Below, piece after piece: positions 1 through 6,625 of a stretch of 14,216 bases of DNA. A program made the translations under genes and the position numbers. The notes under the pieces were generated by a model. It was given only the letters and a program-made list of their open reading frames with translations, was not told the DNA's origin and made no database searches. The stretch comes from Bacillota bacterium. Its GTDB lineage: Bacteria > Bacillota > Clostridia > Oscillospirales > Oscillospiraceae. The stretch lies in NCBI GenBank assembly GCA_017861415.1, contig JAGFXS010000044.1, positions 1 to 14,216 on the forward strand. The letters run 5' to 3'. The first letter of the stretch is position 1; every line of letters begins with the position of its first letter.

Positions 1-746
1 ACGATGGCCACATACTCCGGGCGCTTCATCCGCCCCTCCAGCTTCAGGCAGGCGATGCCCATGTCGGCGAGGGTCTTTAGCTGTCCGGACAGGGAAAGAT
101 CCTTCAGGGAGAGGGGGTAGGAGGGGGTCAATTCCCCTTCTCGGCGATAGGGCAGACGGCAGGGCTGGGCGCAGAGGCCACGGTTGCCGCTCCGCCCGCC
201 CAGAAGGGCAGAAAAATAACACTGTCCGCTGTAGCACATGCACAGCGCCCCATGGAGAAATACCTCCAGCTCCAGGGGAGAGGTGCGGCAGAGGCACTCC
301 AGGGCCCTTCGGGACAGCTCACGGGAGAGCACCACCCGAGTCAGGCCCAGATCCCGGCAGAAGTTCACCCCCGGCAGATTGTGAATGGTCATCTGAGTGG
401 AGGCATGCAAAGGAAGCTCCGGCATGGAGCGCCGGAGCAGAGTCAACAGGCCTAAATCCTGCACTAACACGGCATCCACGCCGCAGCGGGCAGCAAAGGC
501 TGCTGTTTCGTAGGCCTCGGGCAGTTCACGGTCGGTAATGAGGGTGTTGAGGGTCAGATAAACCCGGACACCCCGGAGATGACAATAGGAAACCGCCGCC
601 GCAAGCTCTTCCTTCGTGAAGTTCTTTGCGTTGCGGCGGGCGTTTAAGTTTCCATATCCGAGATAGACCGCTCCCGCGCCGTTTTGCACGGCGGCGGTGA
701 GGGCCTCGTAAGAGCCGGCAGGGGCTAAAAGCTCCAGGAGAATCAT
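1..746 (-). CDS. U32 family peptidase / tRNA- or rRNA-hydroxylation-type protein, C-terminus outside window
   Basis: Partial gene: 248 codons are visible, reading leftward from the ATG at 746-744 off the window edge with no stop. The N-terminus MILLELLAPAGSYEAL, then AVYLGYGNLNARRNAKNF, is typical of the family. Residues about 163-178 fit the U32 signature (EVFLHGALCMCYSGQC), and LKLEGRMKRPEYVA follows near the edge. The family was named as collagenase-like peptidases. Its studied members (TrhP, RlhA) instead take part in prephenate-dependent hydroxylation of tRNA or 23S rRNA and carry an Fe-S cluster on cysteines like those seen here. Which RNA this one acts on cannot be told; the N-terminal style suggests the long clostridial form with extra C-terminal domains. 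It starts 19 bases after zapA, behind an AAGGAAAGG ribosome binding site, so the two are probably cotranscribed. Confidence 0.93.
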   Translation of the reverse strand, partial: MILLELLAPAGSYEALTAAVQNGAGAVYLGYGNLNARRNAKNFTKEELAAAVSYCHLRGVRVYLTLNTLITDRELPEAYETAAFAARCGVDAVLVQDLGLLTLLRRSMPELPLHASTQMTIHNLPGVNFCRDLGLTRVVLSRELSRRALECLCRTSPLELEVFLHGALCMCYSGQCYFSALLGGRSGNRGLCAQPCRLPYRREGELTPSYPLSLKDLSLSGQLKTLADMGIACLKLEGRMKRPEYVAI

Positions 747-765
747 CCTTTCCTTGGGGGGCGGA

Positions 766-1086
766 TCAGCCCTTCTTCTGGTTCTGAAGGCGGAAGATCT
801 CGCGCTTTGCCTCGGAGAGCTCATTTTTCACCCGGGTGGCATCCTCCAGATATTCCTTCAGCTGGTGGCGGAGGTTGTCCGAGGATTCCCGTTCCTTAAA
901 GTACTGATCGGCGATGTTCATGGCGGTGAGCATGGCGGCGTCTGCAATGGAGAGATGGGCTTCATTGGTGATGCGGCCCAGCTCATCGTTCACATGAGCG
1001 GCCACCTGCTGCATGTACATACTGTCCTCTGTGGATACCAGCGTATAGCTTTGATTGCCAAGGGTGACGGTTACGCGGTTTTTCAT
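766..1086 (-). CDS. zapA: Cell division protein ZapA
   Basis: Protein of 106 residues, the normal size for Firmicute ZapA, which binds FtsZ at midcell and bundles its filaments. The N-terminal globular part begins MKNRVTVTLGNQSYTLVS, followed by the family-typical YMQQVAAHVNDEL and AMLTAMNIADQYF. The C-terminal half (about residues 67-104) is a charged, heptad-rich coiled coil that would dimerise. I start it at the ATG at 1086 because AAGGAGG lies 8 bases upstream and the protein then begins directly with the ZapA fold. An upstream in-frame start at 1158 would add 24 residues without a ribosome binding site. A U32 peptidase follows at 19 bases, a neighbour arrangement often seen in Clostridia. 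Transcription probably starts near 1185 from the extended -10 promoter described separately. Confidence 0.93.
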   Translation of the reverse strand: MKNRVTVTLGNQSYTLVSTEDSMYMQQVAAHVNDELGRITNEAHLSIADAAMLTAMNIADQYFKERESSDNLRHQLKEYLEDATRVKNELSEAKREIFRLQNQKKG

Positions 1087-1191
1087 TCCAAATTCCTCCT
1101 TGTGGTTTCCGCTGCGTCTGGGGGTGTGCGTAAGATCATATTCATTGCAAGCCCTCACTGGGCTATGTGGCCTTTAAAAATAGTATTCCTT

Positions 1192-1200
1192 ATTATAGCA
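1192..1200 (-). promoter_or_regulatory. Extended -10 promoter for zapA
   Basis: On the minus strand, positions 1200 to 1192 read TGCTATAAT, a perfect extended -10 (TGn plus TATAAT). No good -35 lies 16-18 bases further upstream (best TTATCT), which fits an extended -10 promoter that does not need one. It predicts a start near 1185 and a leader of about 100 bases before zapA. Confidence 0.6.
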
Positions 1201-1309
1201 CAAGTCCGCCGCAAGATAACAGAGGTTCTGATAAACTTTTTATGCCTATATGCCACTTTTCTGTGAAGATTTCTCAATGGGAGGGGCGCGGGGCTGGTGC
1301 TTTTCCCTG

Positions 1310-1338
1310 TTTACGAACGGCGGATTATCATGTAAAAT
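1310..1338 (+). promoter_or_regulatory. Sigma-A-like promoter for the dnaD/dnaI-type operon
   Basis: TTTACG at 1310-1315 (4 of 6 to TTGACA), a 17-base spacer, then TAAAAT at 1333-1338 (5 of 6 to TATAAT). It lies 38 bases before the ATG at 1377 and faces away from the zapA promoter. The 290-base stretch 1087-1376 holds these two divergent promoters, the zapA leader and no convincing ORF. Confidence 0.5.
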
Positions 1339-1376
1339 AGAGGATACGAAGCAAAGACTTGGAAGGAGGTGCCGCC

Positions 1377-2330
1377 ATGGCGGGCTTTTTATTCCCCGGA
1401 GGGGTTCTGTCCCTGCCCAGAGAGGCGGCGGAACGCCTTCTCAATTGCGAAAACGGAGACCCTGCTCTGCTGTATCTTTCCCTGCTTTCCAGAGGGGATG
1501 CCGGGGGGCTTTCCTGGTCTGCAGAGCGGACTCGTGTTGCCTGGGAGACCTTGGTGCGCCTAGAGCTGGCGGATCCCCATAAAACCCCGGAGAAGGCACC
1601 TGAGGCAAAACCAGAACCCGAGGGGCCGCCGGACTATACGCAGCTGGATGTGGCCCTGCGACTGGAGGAAGAGCGCAGCTTTCGGATGCTGGTGGAGGAG
1701 CTGCAAAAGCGGCTTGGCAGGCTTCTATCACCGGCGGATTTGAAAACGCTGCTGATCCTCTCCGATTATCTGGCTCTGCCGCCGGAGGTGATCCTCCTCC
1801 TCACAGGTTGGTGTATTACCCAGACGGAGGAAAAGCAGGGCCCGGGGAGACGACCCACCCTGTCCCAAATCAAAAAGGAGGCCTTTCGCTGGCACCGCCA
1901 GGGGGTGGATACCCTGGACAAAGCGGAAGAGCATATCCAGACCATGGGCCGTCGTCAAGAGGCTGCCAGCCGGCTGCTGCCTCTTTTGGGCATTCATGGA
2001 CGGGAAGCGGTGGATGCCGAGCGCCGCTATCTGGAGACTTGGAACGAATGGGCCTTCCAGGATGATGCCATCCGCCTGGCCTATGAGAAGACCGTGCTGA
2101 AAAAACAGGCCATGAACTGGCCCTACATGAATTCCATCCTCCGTAGCTGGCACCAGAAGGGCCTGAGAACCAAGGAGGAAATTATAAACGCAGAGCAGTG
2201 GAAAAGTCCCGAGGCCCCTGCGGCCGCGGCCGGGCAATCTCCCGCCCCCAGGACCGGGGACAGGCTGCGGCAGGATATGGACCGCTTGGATCGGCTTTTT
2301 CACAGGGCCGCAGACCGGAAGGAGGAATAG
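1377..2330 (+). CDS. DnaD-domain replication initiation protein
   Basis: Protein of 317 residues with two DnaD/DnaB C-terminal-type (DDBH2) modules. The first spans about residues 100-192 and ends FRWHRQGVDTLDKAEEHI; the second spans about 203-275 and ends NSILRSWHQKGLRTKEEI. The matching W-H-x-x-G-x-x-T cores show the duplication. Residues 1-65 may be a small winged-helix domain, and 70-90 is a Pro/Glu-rich linker. In Firmicutes such proteins remodel origin DNA and recruit the helicase loader; the gene pair here parallels Bacillus dnaB-dnaI. The start is the ATG at 1377, with AAGGAGG at 1363-1369 and a 7-base gap; an in-frame TTG at 1359 has no such site. The tail is Arg/Asp-rich. The loader gene begins 3 bases after the stop. 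Family assignment is firm; whether it replaces DnaB or DnaD is inference. Confidence 0.88.
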   Translation: MAGFLFPGGVLSLPREAAERLLNCENGDPALLYLSLLSRGDAGGLSWSAERTRVAWETLVRLELADPHKTPEKAPEAKPEPEGPPDYTQLDVALRLEEERSFRMLVEELQKRLGRLLSPADLKTLLILSDYLALPPEVILLLTGWCITQTEEKQGPGRRPTLSQIKKEAFRWHRQGVDTLDKAEEHIQTMGRRQEAASRLLPLLGIHGREAVDAERRYLETWNEWAFQDDAIRLAYEKTVLKKQAMNWPYMNSILRSWHQKGLRTKEEIINAEQWKSPEAPAAAAGQSPAPRTGDRLRQDMDRLDRLFHRAADRKEE

Positions 2331-2333
2331 CCT

Positions 2334-3332
2334 ATGTCCTATAGCGAAGCTGTTCTCCGGCGGGCCACCGCCCGGCTGGAGGAGCGCCGTCTCCGACGGC
2401 AGGAGGGCCTTGCTTCCTTGAAGAAAAGTCTATACCGGGACGCACCTCGAGTGGCGGAGCTAGATCGCCGTTTGCGGGAGACCCTGCCCCGGGTTATCTC
2501 GGCCGCCTTCCGAAAGGGAGAGGATCCGGGGGAGGCTCTCGCTGCTCTCCGGGAGCAGAACCAGGCCTTACAGGAGGAGCGGCTGCGGCTGTTGCGGGAG
2601 GCGGGTTACCGACCCGAGGAGCTGGAAGATCGCCCTGTCTGTCCCCTCTGCAACGATACCGGCTGGCGGGGGGCCTCCATGTGCCGCTGCCTGCGTGCCC
2701 TGTGCGCTGAGGAGCAGATCCGAGAGCTGTCCTCCACCCTCAACATGGGGATGCAGAGCTTTTCCCGCTTCCGCCTAGACTACTATGAGGATACTCTCTG
2801 GCCTGCCTACGGGCGCTCACCCCGGCAGAACATGGAGAAGGTACTGGCGGTCTGCCGCCGCTTTGCCCAGAAGCCGGGGCAGGACGGGCTGCGGAACCTC
2901 TTTTTCTACGGCGGCACCGGGTTAGGGAAGACCTTTCTCTCCGCCGCCATTGCGCGAGAGGTATCTGAAGGGGGGCGCTCCGTGGTCTATGACACCGCCG
3001 GGGGCATTTTCGCCCGCTTTGAGGAACAGAAGTTCTCCCGGGATACGGACAACATCCGGGAGGCCAGAGACCTTACCCGAAAATATTTAAACTGCGATCT
3101 GCTCATTGTGGATGATCTGGGCAGTGAGCTGACAACGCCCTTTGTCCAGTCCGCCCTCTATCAGCTGGTAAATACCCGGCTGGCAGAGGAGCGCTGCACC
3201 ATCATCTCCTCCAACTTCAGTATTGACGAGCTGAGGCGGCGCTATACCCCCCAGATCATCTCTCGCCTAGAGGGAGAATATGAGCCGCTGCCCTTTTTCG
3301 GACAGGATATCCGGCTGTTGCGACAGGTTTGA
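2334..3332 (+). CDS. DnaI/DnaC-like AAA+ helicase loader
   Basis: Protein of 332 residues. Residues 1-95 are a basic, charged helical region, probably coiled coil. A zinc-binding cluster follows (C103, C106, C117, C119; CPLCNDTG then CRC), as in the N-terminal domain of Bacillus DnaI. The AAA+ ATPase domain starts near residue 165, with Walker A GGTGLGKT (193-200), Walker B LLIVDD (256-261), a sensor-1-like TIISSN (289-294) and a conserved SRLEGEYE near the end. Proteins of this kind load the replicative helicase DnaC/DnaB onto origin DNA. The start codon lies 3 bases after the DnaD-type gene, and its ribosome binding site (GGAAGGAGG) lies inside that gene, so the two are surely cotranscribed and form a primosome pair. 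IstB transposition helpers share the ATPase fold, but the zinc domain and the neighbour favour DnaI. Confidence 0.9.
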   Translation: MSYSEAVLRRATARLEERRLRRQEGLASLKKSLYRDAPRVAELDRRLRETLPRVISAAFRKGEDPGEALAALREQNQALQEERLRLLREAGYRPEELEDRPVCPLCNDTGWRGASMCRCLRALCAEEQIRELSSTLNMGMQSFSRFRLDYYEDTLWPAYGRSPRQNMEKVLAVCRRFAQKPGQDGLRNLFFYGGTGLGKTFLSAAIAREVSEGGRSVVYDTAGGIFARFEEQKFSRDTDNIREARDLTRKYLNCDLLIVDDLGSELTTPFVQSALYQLVNTRLAEERCTIISSNFSIDELRRRYTPQIISRLEGEYEPLPFFGQDIRLLRQV

Positions 3333-3351
3333 TGACCGCATGAAGATAGAG

Positions 3352-3357
3352 AAAGGA
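3352..3357 (+). promoter_or_regulatory. Ribosome binding site supporting a TTG start
   Basis: AAAGGA at 3352-3357 lies 10 bases before the TTG at 3368. The alternatives fit poorly: a GTG at 3359 is 1 base away and an ATG at 3380 is 22 bases away. This is the only plausible Shine-Dalgarno in the 35-base gap after the helicase loader. Confidence 0.55.
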
Positions 3358-3367
3358 TGTGTTTCCC

Positions 3368-3832
3368 TTGTTTCAGAGCATGAGAAGATCCGACCGGGAA
3401 ATTAGCCGGGAGGAGGCCCTGGCCATTTTGGAGAAGGCCGAATACGGCGTACTGTCCACATTAGGGGAGGATGGGTACCCTTACGGAATCCCTGTGTCCC
3501 ATGTGATGGTGGACGGAAAGATCTGTTTCCACTGCGCCATGGAAGGGAAGAAACTGGAGAATATGAAACACCACCCCAAGGTTTCCTTTGTGGCGGTGGG
3601 ACACACACAGGTGATGCCTGAGTCCTTCGGGACTAAATTTGAAAGTGCAATGGCCTTCGGAACAGCCAAAGAGGCCGCCCCCGAGGACAAGCAGAAGATT
3701 ATGGAGGCCATCATCGACAAGTACTCCTCCGATTTCCGAACGGGAGGAATGAAGTACATTGCCGCCTCCGGCCCGAAGACCATGGTCTGGGAGATCACCG
3801 TGGAGCATCTCAGCGGAAAAGCCAAGCGATAA
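3368..3832 (+). CDS. Pyridoxamine 5'-phosphate oxidase family protein, NimA-like (probable TTG start)
   Basis: Protein of 154 residues with the split-barrel flavin-binding fold of the PNPOx-like/NimA group. Typical features are MRRSDREIS at the start, GVLSTLGEDGYPYGIPVSHV (about residues 27-46), GKICFHCAMEGKKLEN (50-65) and a late VWEITVEHLSGK. NimA relatives reduce nitroimidazoles, but most family members are uncharacterised flavoproteins and no substrate can be assigned. I chose the TTG at 3368 because it gives the N-terminus M-F-Q-S-M-R-R, matching the M-F-x-x-M-R-R opening I know from clostridial relatives, and because AAAGGA sits 10 bases upstream. Starting at the ATG at 3380 would lose four residues and has no ribosome binding site. 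It is the last gene before a strong terminator and may share the upstream operon's transcript. Confidence 0.85.
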   Translation: MFQSMRRSDREISREEALAILEKAEYGVLSTLGEDGYPYGIPVSHVMVDGKICFHCAMEGKKLENMKHHPKVSFVAVGHTQVMPESFGTKFESAMAFGTAKEAAPEDKQKIMEAIIDKYSSDFRTGGMKYIAASGPKTMVWEITVEHLSGKAKR

Positions 3833-3839
3833 GACACGA

Positions 3840-3885
3840 AAAAACGCCCCGTTTCGGCCTGAGTCGGCCGGAACGGGGCGTTTTT
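3840..3885. terminator. Bidirectional intrinsic terminator between convergent operons
   Basis: Near-perfect 20-base inverted repeat: arms 3840-3859 and 3866-3885, with one T-G wobble and a 6-base loop (TGAGTC). The stem core is ACGCCCCGTT/AACGGGGCGT, flanked by A5 on the left and T5 on the right, so each strand gives a GC-rich stem followed by a U-run. It lies 7 bases after the PNPOx-like stop and 8 bases beyond the exonuclease III stop, and should end both transcripts. Confidence 0.95.
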
Positions 3886-3893
3886 GTGCAAAG

Positions 3894-4667
3894 TTATTCG
3901 CCGGATGTGGAAAAAGGCTTCAAAAGGAGACCCACAGGGCAGTGGTCGCTGCCCTCAATCTCAGGATAAATCATGGCGTTTTCCACATGGGGCATCAGCC
4001 GGGTGGAGACAATAAAGTAGTCGATTCTCCACCCTACGTTCCGCTCCCTGGCGGCGGAGCGGTAGCTCCACCAGGAGTAGGCATCTGTCTTATCCGGGTA
4101 CAGGCAGCGGAAGCTGTCTGAAAAGCCGGCGGAGAGCAGCTGGGTCATCTTCTCCCGCTCTTCGTCGGTGAAGCCGGGGTTCTTGTGGTTGGTATTGGGG
4201 TTTTTCAGGTCAATTTCCTGATGGGCAACATTTAAATCCCCGCAGAAGATCACGGGTTTTTTGGCATCTAGCTCCAACAGATAGGCACGAAGGGCATCCT
4301 CCCACTCCATGCGGTAGGAAAGGCGTCGTAGGCCGTCCTGAGAGTTGGGGGTGTAGCAGCAGACTGCGTAGAAATCAGGGTATTCTGCCGTAATGATGCG
4401 GCCTTCCTGGCGGTGGTGCGCCTCGCCGAAGTCGTAGGTGACGGAAAGGGGCTCCTGCCGGGTGAAAATGGCCGTTCCGGAATAGCCGCGCTTTTCGGCA
4501 CTGTTCCAGAACAGGTGATAGCCGGGGAGCTCCAGCTCCACCTGATCGGGGTGAAGCTTTGTCTCCTGCAGGCAAAAGATATCGGCGTTCAAAAATTGAA
4601 AGGAATCCAGAAAGCCCTTTTTCAGGCAGGCGCGCAGGCCGTTGACGTTCCAAGATATCAGCTTCAT
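3894..4667 (-). CDS. xth: Exodeoxyribonuclease III / AP endonuclease (ExoA, Xth)
   Basis: Protein of 257 residues, full family length, of the EEP (exonuclease-endonuclease-phosphatase) fold. It cleaves DNA 5' to abasic sites and removes 3' blocking groups in base-excision repair. All the expected active-site residues are visible: N7 in ISWNVNGLR, E35 in LQETK, Y105 in CYTPNS, D144 and N146 in CGDLNVAH, D216 in GWRIDYF, and D241-H242 in GSDHCPVGL. The start is the ATG at 4667, with AAAGGAG about 9 bases upstream. It begins 27 bases after mrp and is the last gene of the long minus-strand series, ending just before the shared terminator. No damage-inducible operator is seen nearby, so it probably follows the operon promoter. 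Confidence 0.96.
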   Translation of the reverse strand: MKLISWNVNGLRACLKKGFLDSFQFLNADIFCLQETKLHPDQVELELPGYHLFWNSAEKRGYSGTAIFTRQEPLSVTYDFGEAHHRQEGRIITAEYPDFYAVCCYTPNSQDGLRRLSYRMEWEDALRAYLLELDAKKPVIFCGDLNVAHQEIDLKNPNTNHKNPGFTDEEREKMTQLLSAGFSDSFRCLYPDKTDAYSWWSYRSAARERNVGWRIDYFIVSTRLMPHVENAMIYPEIEGSDHCPVGLLLKPFSTSGE

Positions 4668-4694
4668 GGAAAGGTTCTCCTTTGTGGGGATGGA

Positions 4695-5558
4695 TCAGGC
4701 CAGCTGGTCTGCCAGTTGTTCTGCCACGGAAATCAGATGGTTTTCCGCCAGAGATTCAATGGCACCAGCGTCAACGGCCTGGGCTATGGCGGGGTCAATT
4801 GGCATCTGGGCTAAAATGGGCAGGCCCGTTTCGGCGGCTACCTTTTCCAGCTGGCTCTCTCCGAAAATATGATGACGGCCGCCGCAGTCGGGGCACTGGA
4901 AGTAGCTGTAGTTTTCAATGAGACCCACCACGGGCTTTTCCATCAGGGCAGCCATGTTCACCGCCTTCTGGACGATCATGGAGACCAGATCCTGGGGCGA
5001 GGTAACCACCAGAATGCCGTCCACCGGAATGGACTGGTATACGGTCATGGGGACATCTCCTGTGCCGGGGGGCATATCGATGAAAAGAACGTCCAAGTCG
5101 CCCCAGATTACGTCGGTCCAGAACTGCTTCACCGCGGAGGCAATGAGAGAGCCGCGCCAGAGGACAGGAGCAGTTTCCTCCTCTAGAAGGAGGTTTAAGG
5201 ACATGATGGCCACGCCTCCGGCGCTGTATTCGGGCAAGATGCCCCGGTCGCTGCCCTCAGCTCGGCTGTGAACGCCAAAAGCCTGGGGGATGGAGGGGCC
5301 GGTGATGTCCGCATCCAGTACGCCTACCCGATAACCCATCTTTGACATGGCGGCAGCCAAAAGGGCTGTGACGGAGCTTTTCCCCACTCCGCCCTTGCCA
5401 CTCATGACGGCATAGACCTTTCGGATTCGGGAGAGGGGGTTGGGCGGGGCCAGAAGTGATTCCGGGCTGCGCTGGGCGCAGTCGCTGCCGCAGGTGCCGC
5501 AGTTGTGGGTACAGGTTTCAGGAGTCTGCTGGACAGAATCCTCAGGTGTTGTAGACAT
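4695..5558 (-). CDS. mrp: Mrp/NBP35-family Fe-S cluster carrier ATPase
   Basis: Protein of 287 residues. A cysteine-rich N-terminus (CTHNCGTCGSDC, C16, C20, C23, C27) precedes a SIMIBI P-loop domain with the deviant Walker A GKGGVGKS (54-61), the LDADITGPSIPQAFG segment and FIDMPPGTGD. CPDC at 222-225 is the CxxC that holds a bridging Fe-S cluster at the dimer interface. The family binds and delivers Fe-S clusters to apo-proteins in the cytoplasm. The four N-terminal cysteines resemble eukaryotic Nbp35 and are common in clostridial members. I chose the ATG at 5558 (AAAGGA 9 bases upstream) over an in-frame start at 5594, since it gives a family-like N-terminus. It sits between a nucleoside kinase (74-base gap) and exonuclease III (27-base gap). 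The radical-SAM HemZ in the same operon is a possible client, but that is inference. Confidence 0.93.
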   Translation of the reverse strand: MSTTPEDSVQQTPETCTHNCGTCGSDCAQRSPESLLAPPNPLSRIRKVYAVMSGKGGVGKSSVTALLAAAMSKMGYRVGVLDADITGPSIPQAFGVHSRAEGSDRGILPEYSAGGVAIMSLNLLLEEETAPVLWRGSLIASAVKQFWTDVIWGDLDVLFIDMPPGTGDVPMTVYQSIPVDGILVVTSPQDLVSMIVQKAVNMAALMEKPVVGLIENYSYFQCPDCGGRHHIFGESQLEKVAAETGLPILAQMPIDPAIAQAVDAGAIESLAENHLISVAEQLADQLA

Positions 5559-5632
5559 GATACCGCATCCTTTATGTTTAAATTCCGAGCCCACGAGGGC
5601 GGTTTTTGATATTGAGTCGCTATGCAGCTGGT

Positions 5633-6583
5633 TTATTTATAGGTATAGCTGCCGCCTCCGATGAATTCCCGCAGCAGGGAGTCAGGATGCACCAGGGCAG
5701 GGTCGATAGGCTCGAAGAAGGAGAAGGCGTTGATGAGATTCAGTAGCTCGTCATGCCGGGGGTTATCCTGGGGCACACCTGCCAGTACCGCCTCCAGAAG
5801 GGGGGTGGCAAAGTTCCGCATGACGGGAACCTCATAGGGGAAGGAGGAGTCAATGGTCACCTTGGCCCGGTGGCGGAAGGGTGAGATATACAGCTTTTCT
5901 CCCCGGCGAACGTTGCCCCACATGGCCAGGGTAGCTTCCACACCGGTGCCTCTAAACTGATAGTCACGGACGGCCCGGCGGGTTAGGCGCATCCAAGTGC
6001 CCTTGAAGCGCAGGATGTCTCCCTCCAAAATATCCGAACGGGCGGAGATGTAGATTCCTGTGGCCTCGGGATGACGGCTGGTGATGTCGTCGTTTAAGGC
6101 GTGGATTCCTTCGAATATGGCAATTTCATTCTTCTCCAGCTTCAGTCGATAGCCCAATGCATCATTGCGCATTTGCCGGGTAAACTCAAACTTGGGCACC
6201 GTGATCTCCTGCCCGGCACCCAGGAGGGTGAAGTGCTCATGAAGCAGCTCCATATCCATATAAAGGGGAGACTCAAAGTCCACTTCCCCCGAGTCTGTCA
6301 GGGGTGCCGTTTCCTTGTTGAGGGTACGGAAATAATTGTCCATGGAAATGGTATGGCACCGTATGCCACGGTGGCGCAGTTCCTCCTCCACCTTCATGGC
6401 GGTGGTGGTCTTGCCGGAGCCGGAGGGGCCGGAAAGCAGCACGATGGGGCTTTTCTCCAAGTTTTCTATGATAACGTCCGCCGCGTGGTTAATCTTTTCC
6501 TGATACTGTCGATCGCAGTCCGCGAGAAAAGCCTGAGGATTCTCCAAGACCGCTTCATTGATCTCCTTCAGTTGATATGCCAT
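5633..6583 (-). CDS. Uridine kinase-like nucleoside kinase
   Basis: Protein of 316 residues in the phosphoribulokinase/uridine kinase P-loop group. Visible are Walker A GPSGSGKT (52-59), the substrate-side SMDNYFRTL (80-88), DFESPLYMD, IFEGIHALND (Walker B region) and the basic TRRAVRDYQFRG. Residues 1-45 are a helical leader. Uridine kinases phosphorylate uridine/cytidine with ATP or GTP in salvage, but the true substrate of this clostridial subgroup is not clear from sequence. Longer relatives of about 550 residues fuse this domain to a threonyl-tRNA-synthetase-like N-terminal half; this one is the kinase part alone and looks complete. The start is the ATG at 6583, with AAGGAGG 10 bases upstream. 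It is placed 42 bases after hemZ and 74 bases before mrp, in the same operon. Confidence 0.87.
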   Translation of the reverse strand: MAYQLKEINEAVLENPQAFLADCDRQYQEKINHAADVIIENLEKSPIVLLSGPSGSGKTTTAMKVEEELRHRGIRCHTISMDNYFRTLNKETAPLTDSGEVDFESPLYMDMELLHEHFTLLGAGQEITVPKFEFTRQMRNDALGYRLKLEKNEIAIFEGIHALNDDITSRHPEATGIYISARSDILEGDILRFKGTWMRLTRRAVRDYQFRGTGVEATLAMWGNVRRGEKLYISPFRHRAKVTIDSSFPYEVPVMRNFATPLLEAVLAGVPQDNPRHDELLNLINAFSFFEPIDPALVHPDSLLREFIGGGSYTYK

Positions 6584-6625
6584 AGTGCGCAGTCCTCCTT
6601 TTCATCTCAAAAGCTGCGTGCCCCG

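Noticed and set aside
1250..1582. Open frames overlapping the zapA/dnaD-type intergenic region and gene start
   Set aside because: No ribosome binding site, no recognisable domain, low-complexity composition; shadows of the DnaD-type gene.
1728..2303. 191-codon open frame antisense to the DnaD-type gene
   Set aside because: Lies entirely opposite a well-supported gene, has no family-like motifs, and is typical of a GC-rich antisense shadow.
5589..5607. Hairpin GCCC-ACGA-GGGC followed by GGTTTTT on the plus strand, upstream of mrp
   Set aside because: Only four base pairs, and it points against the direction of all nearby genes; too weak to call a terminator.
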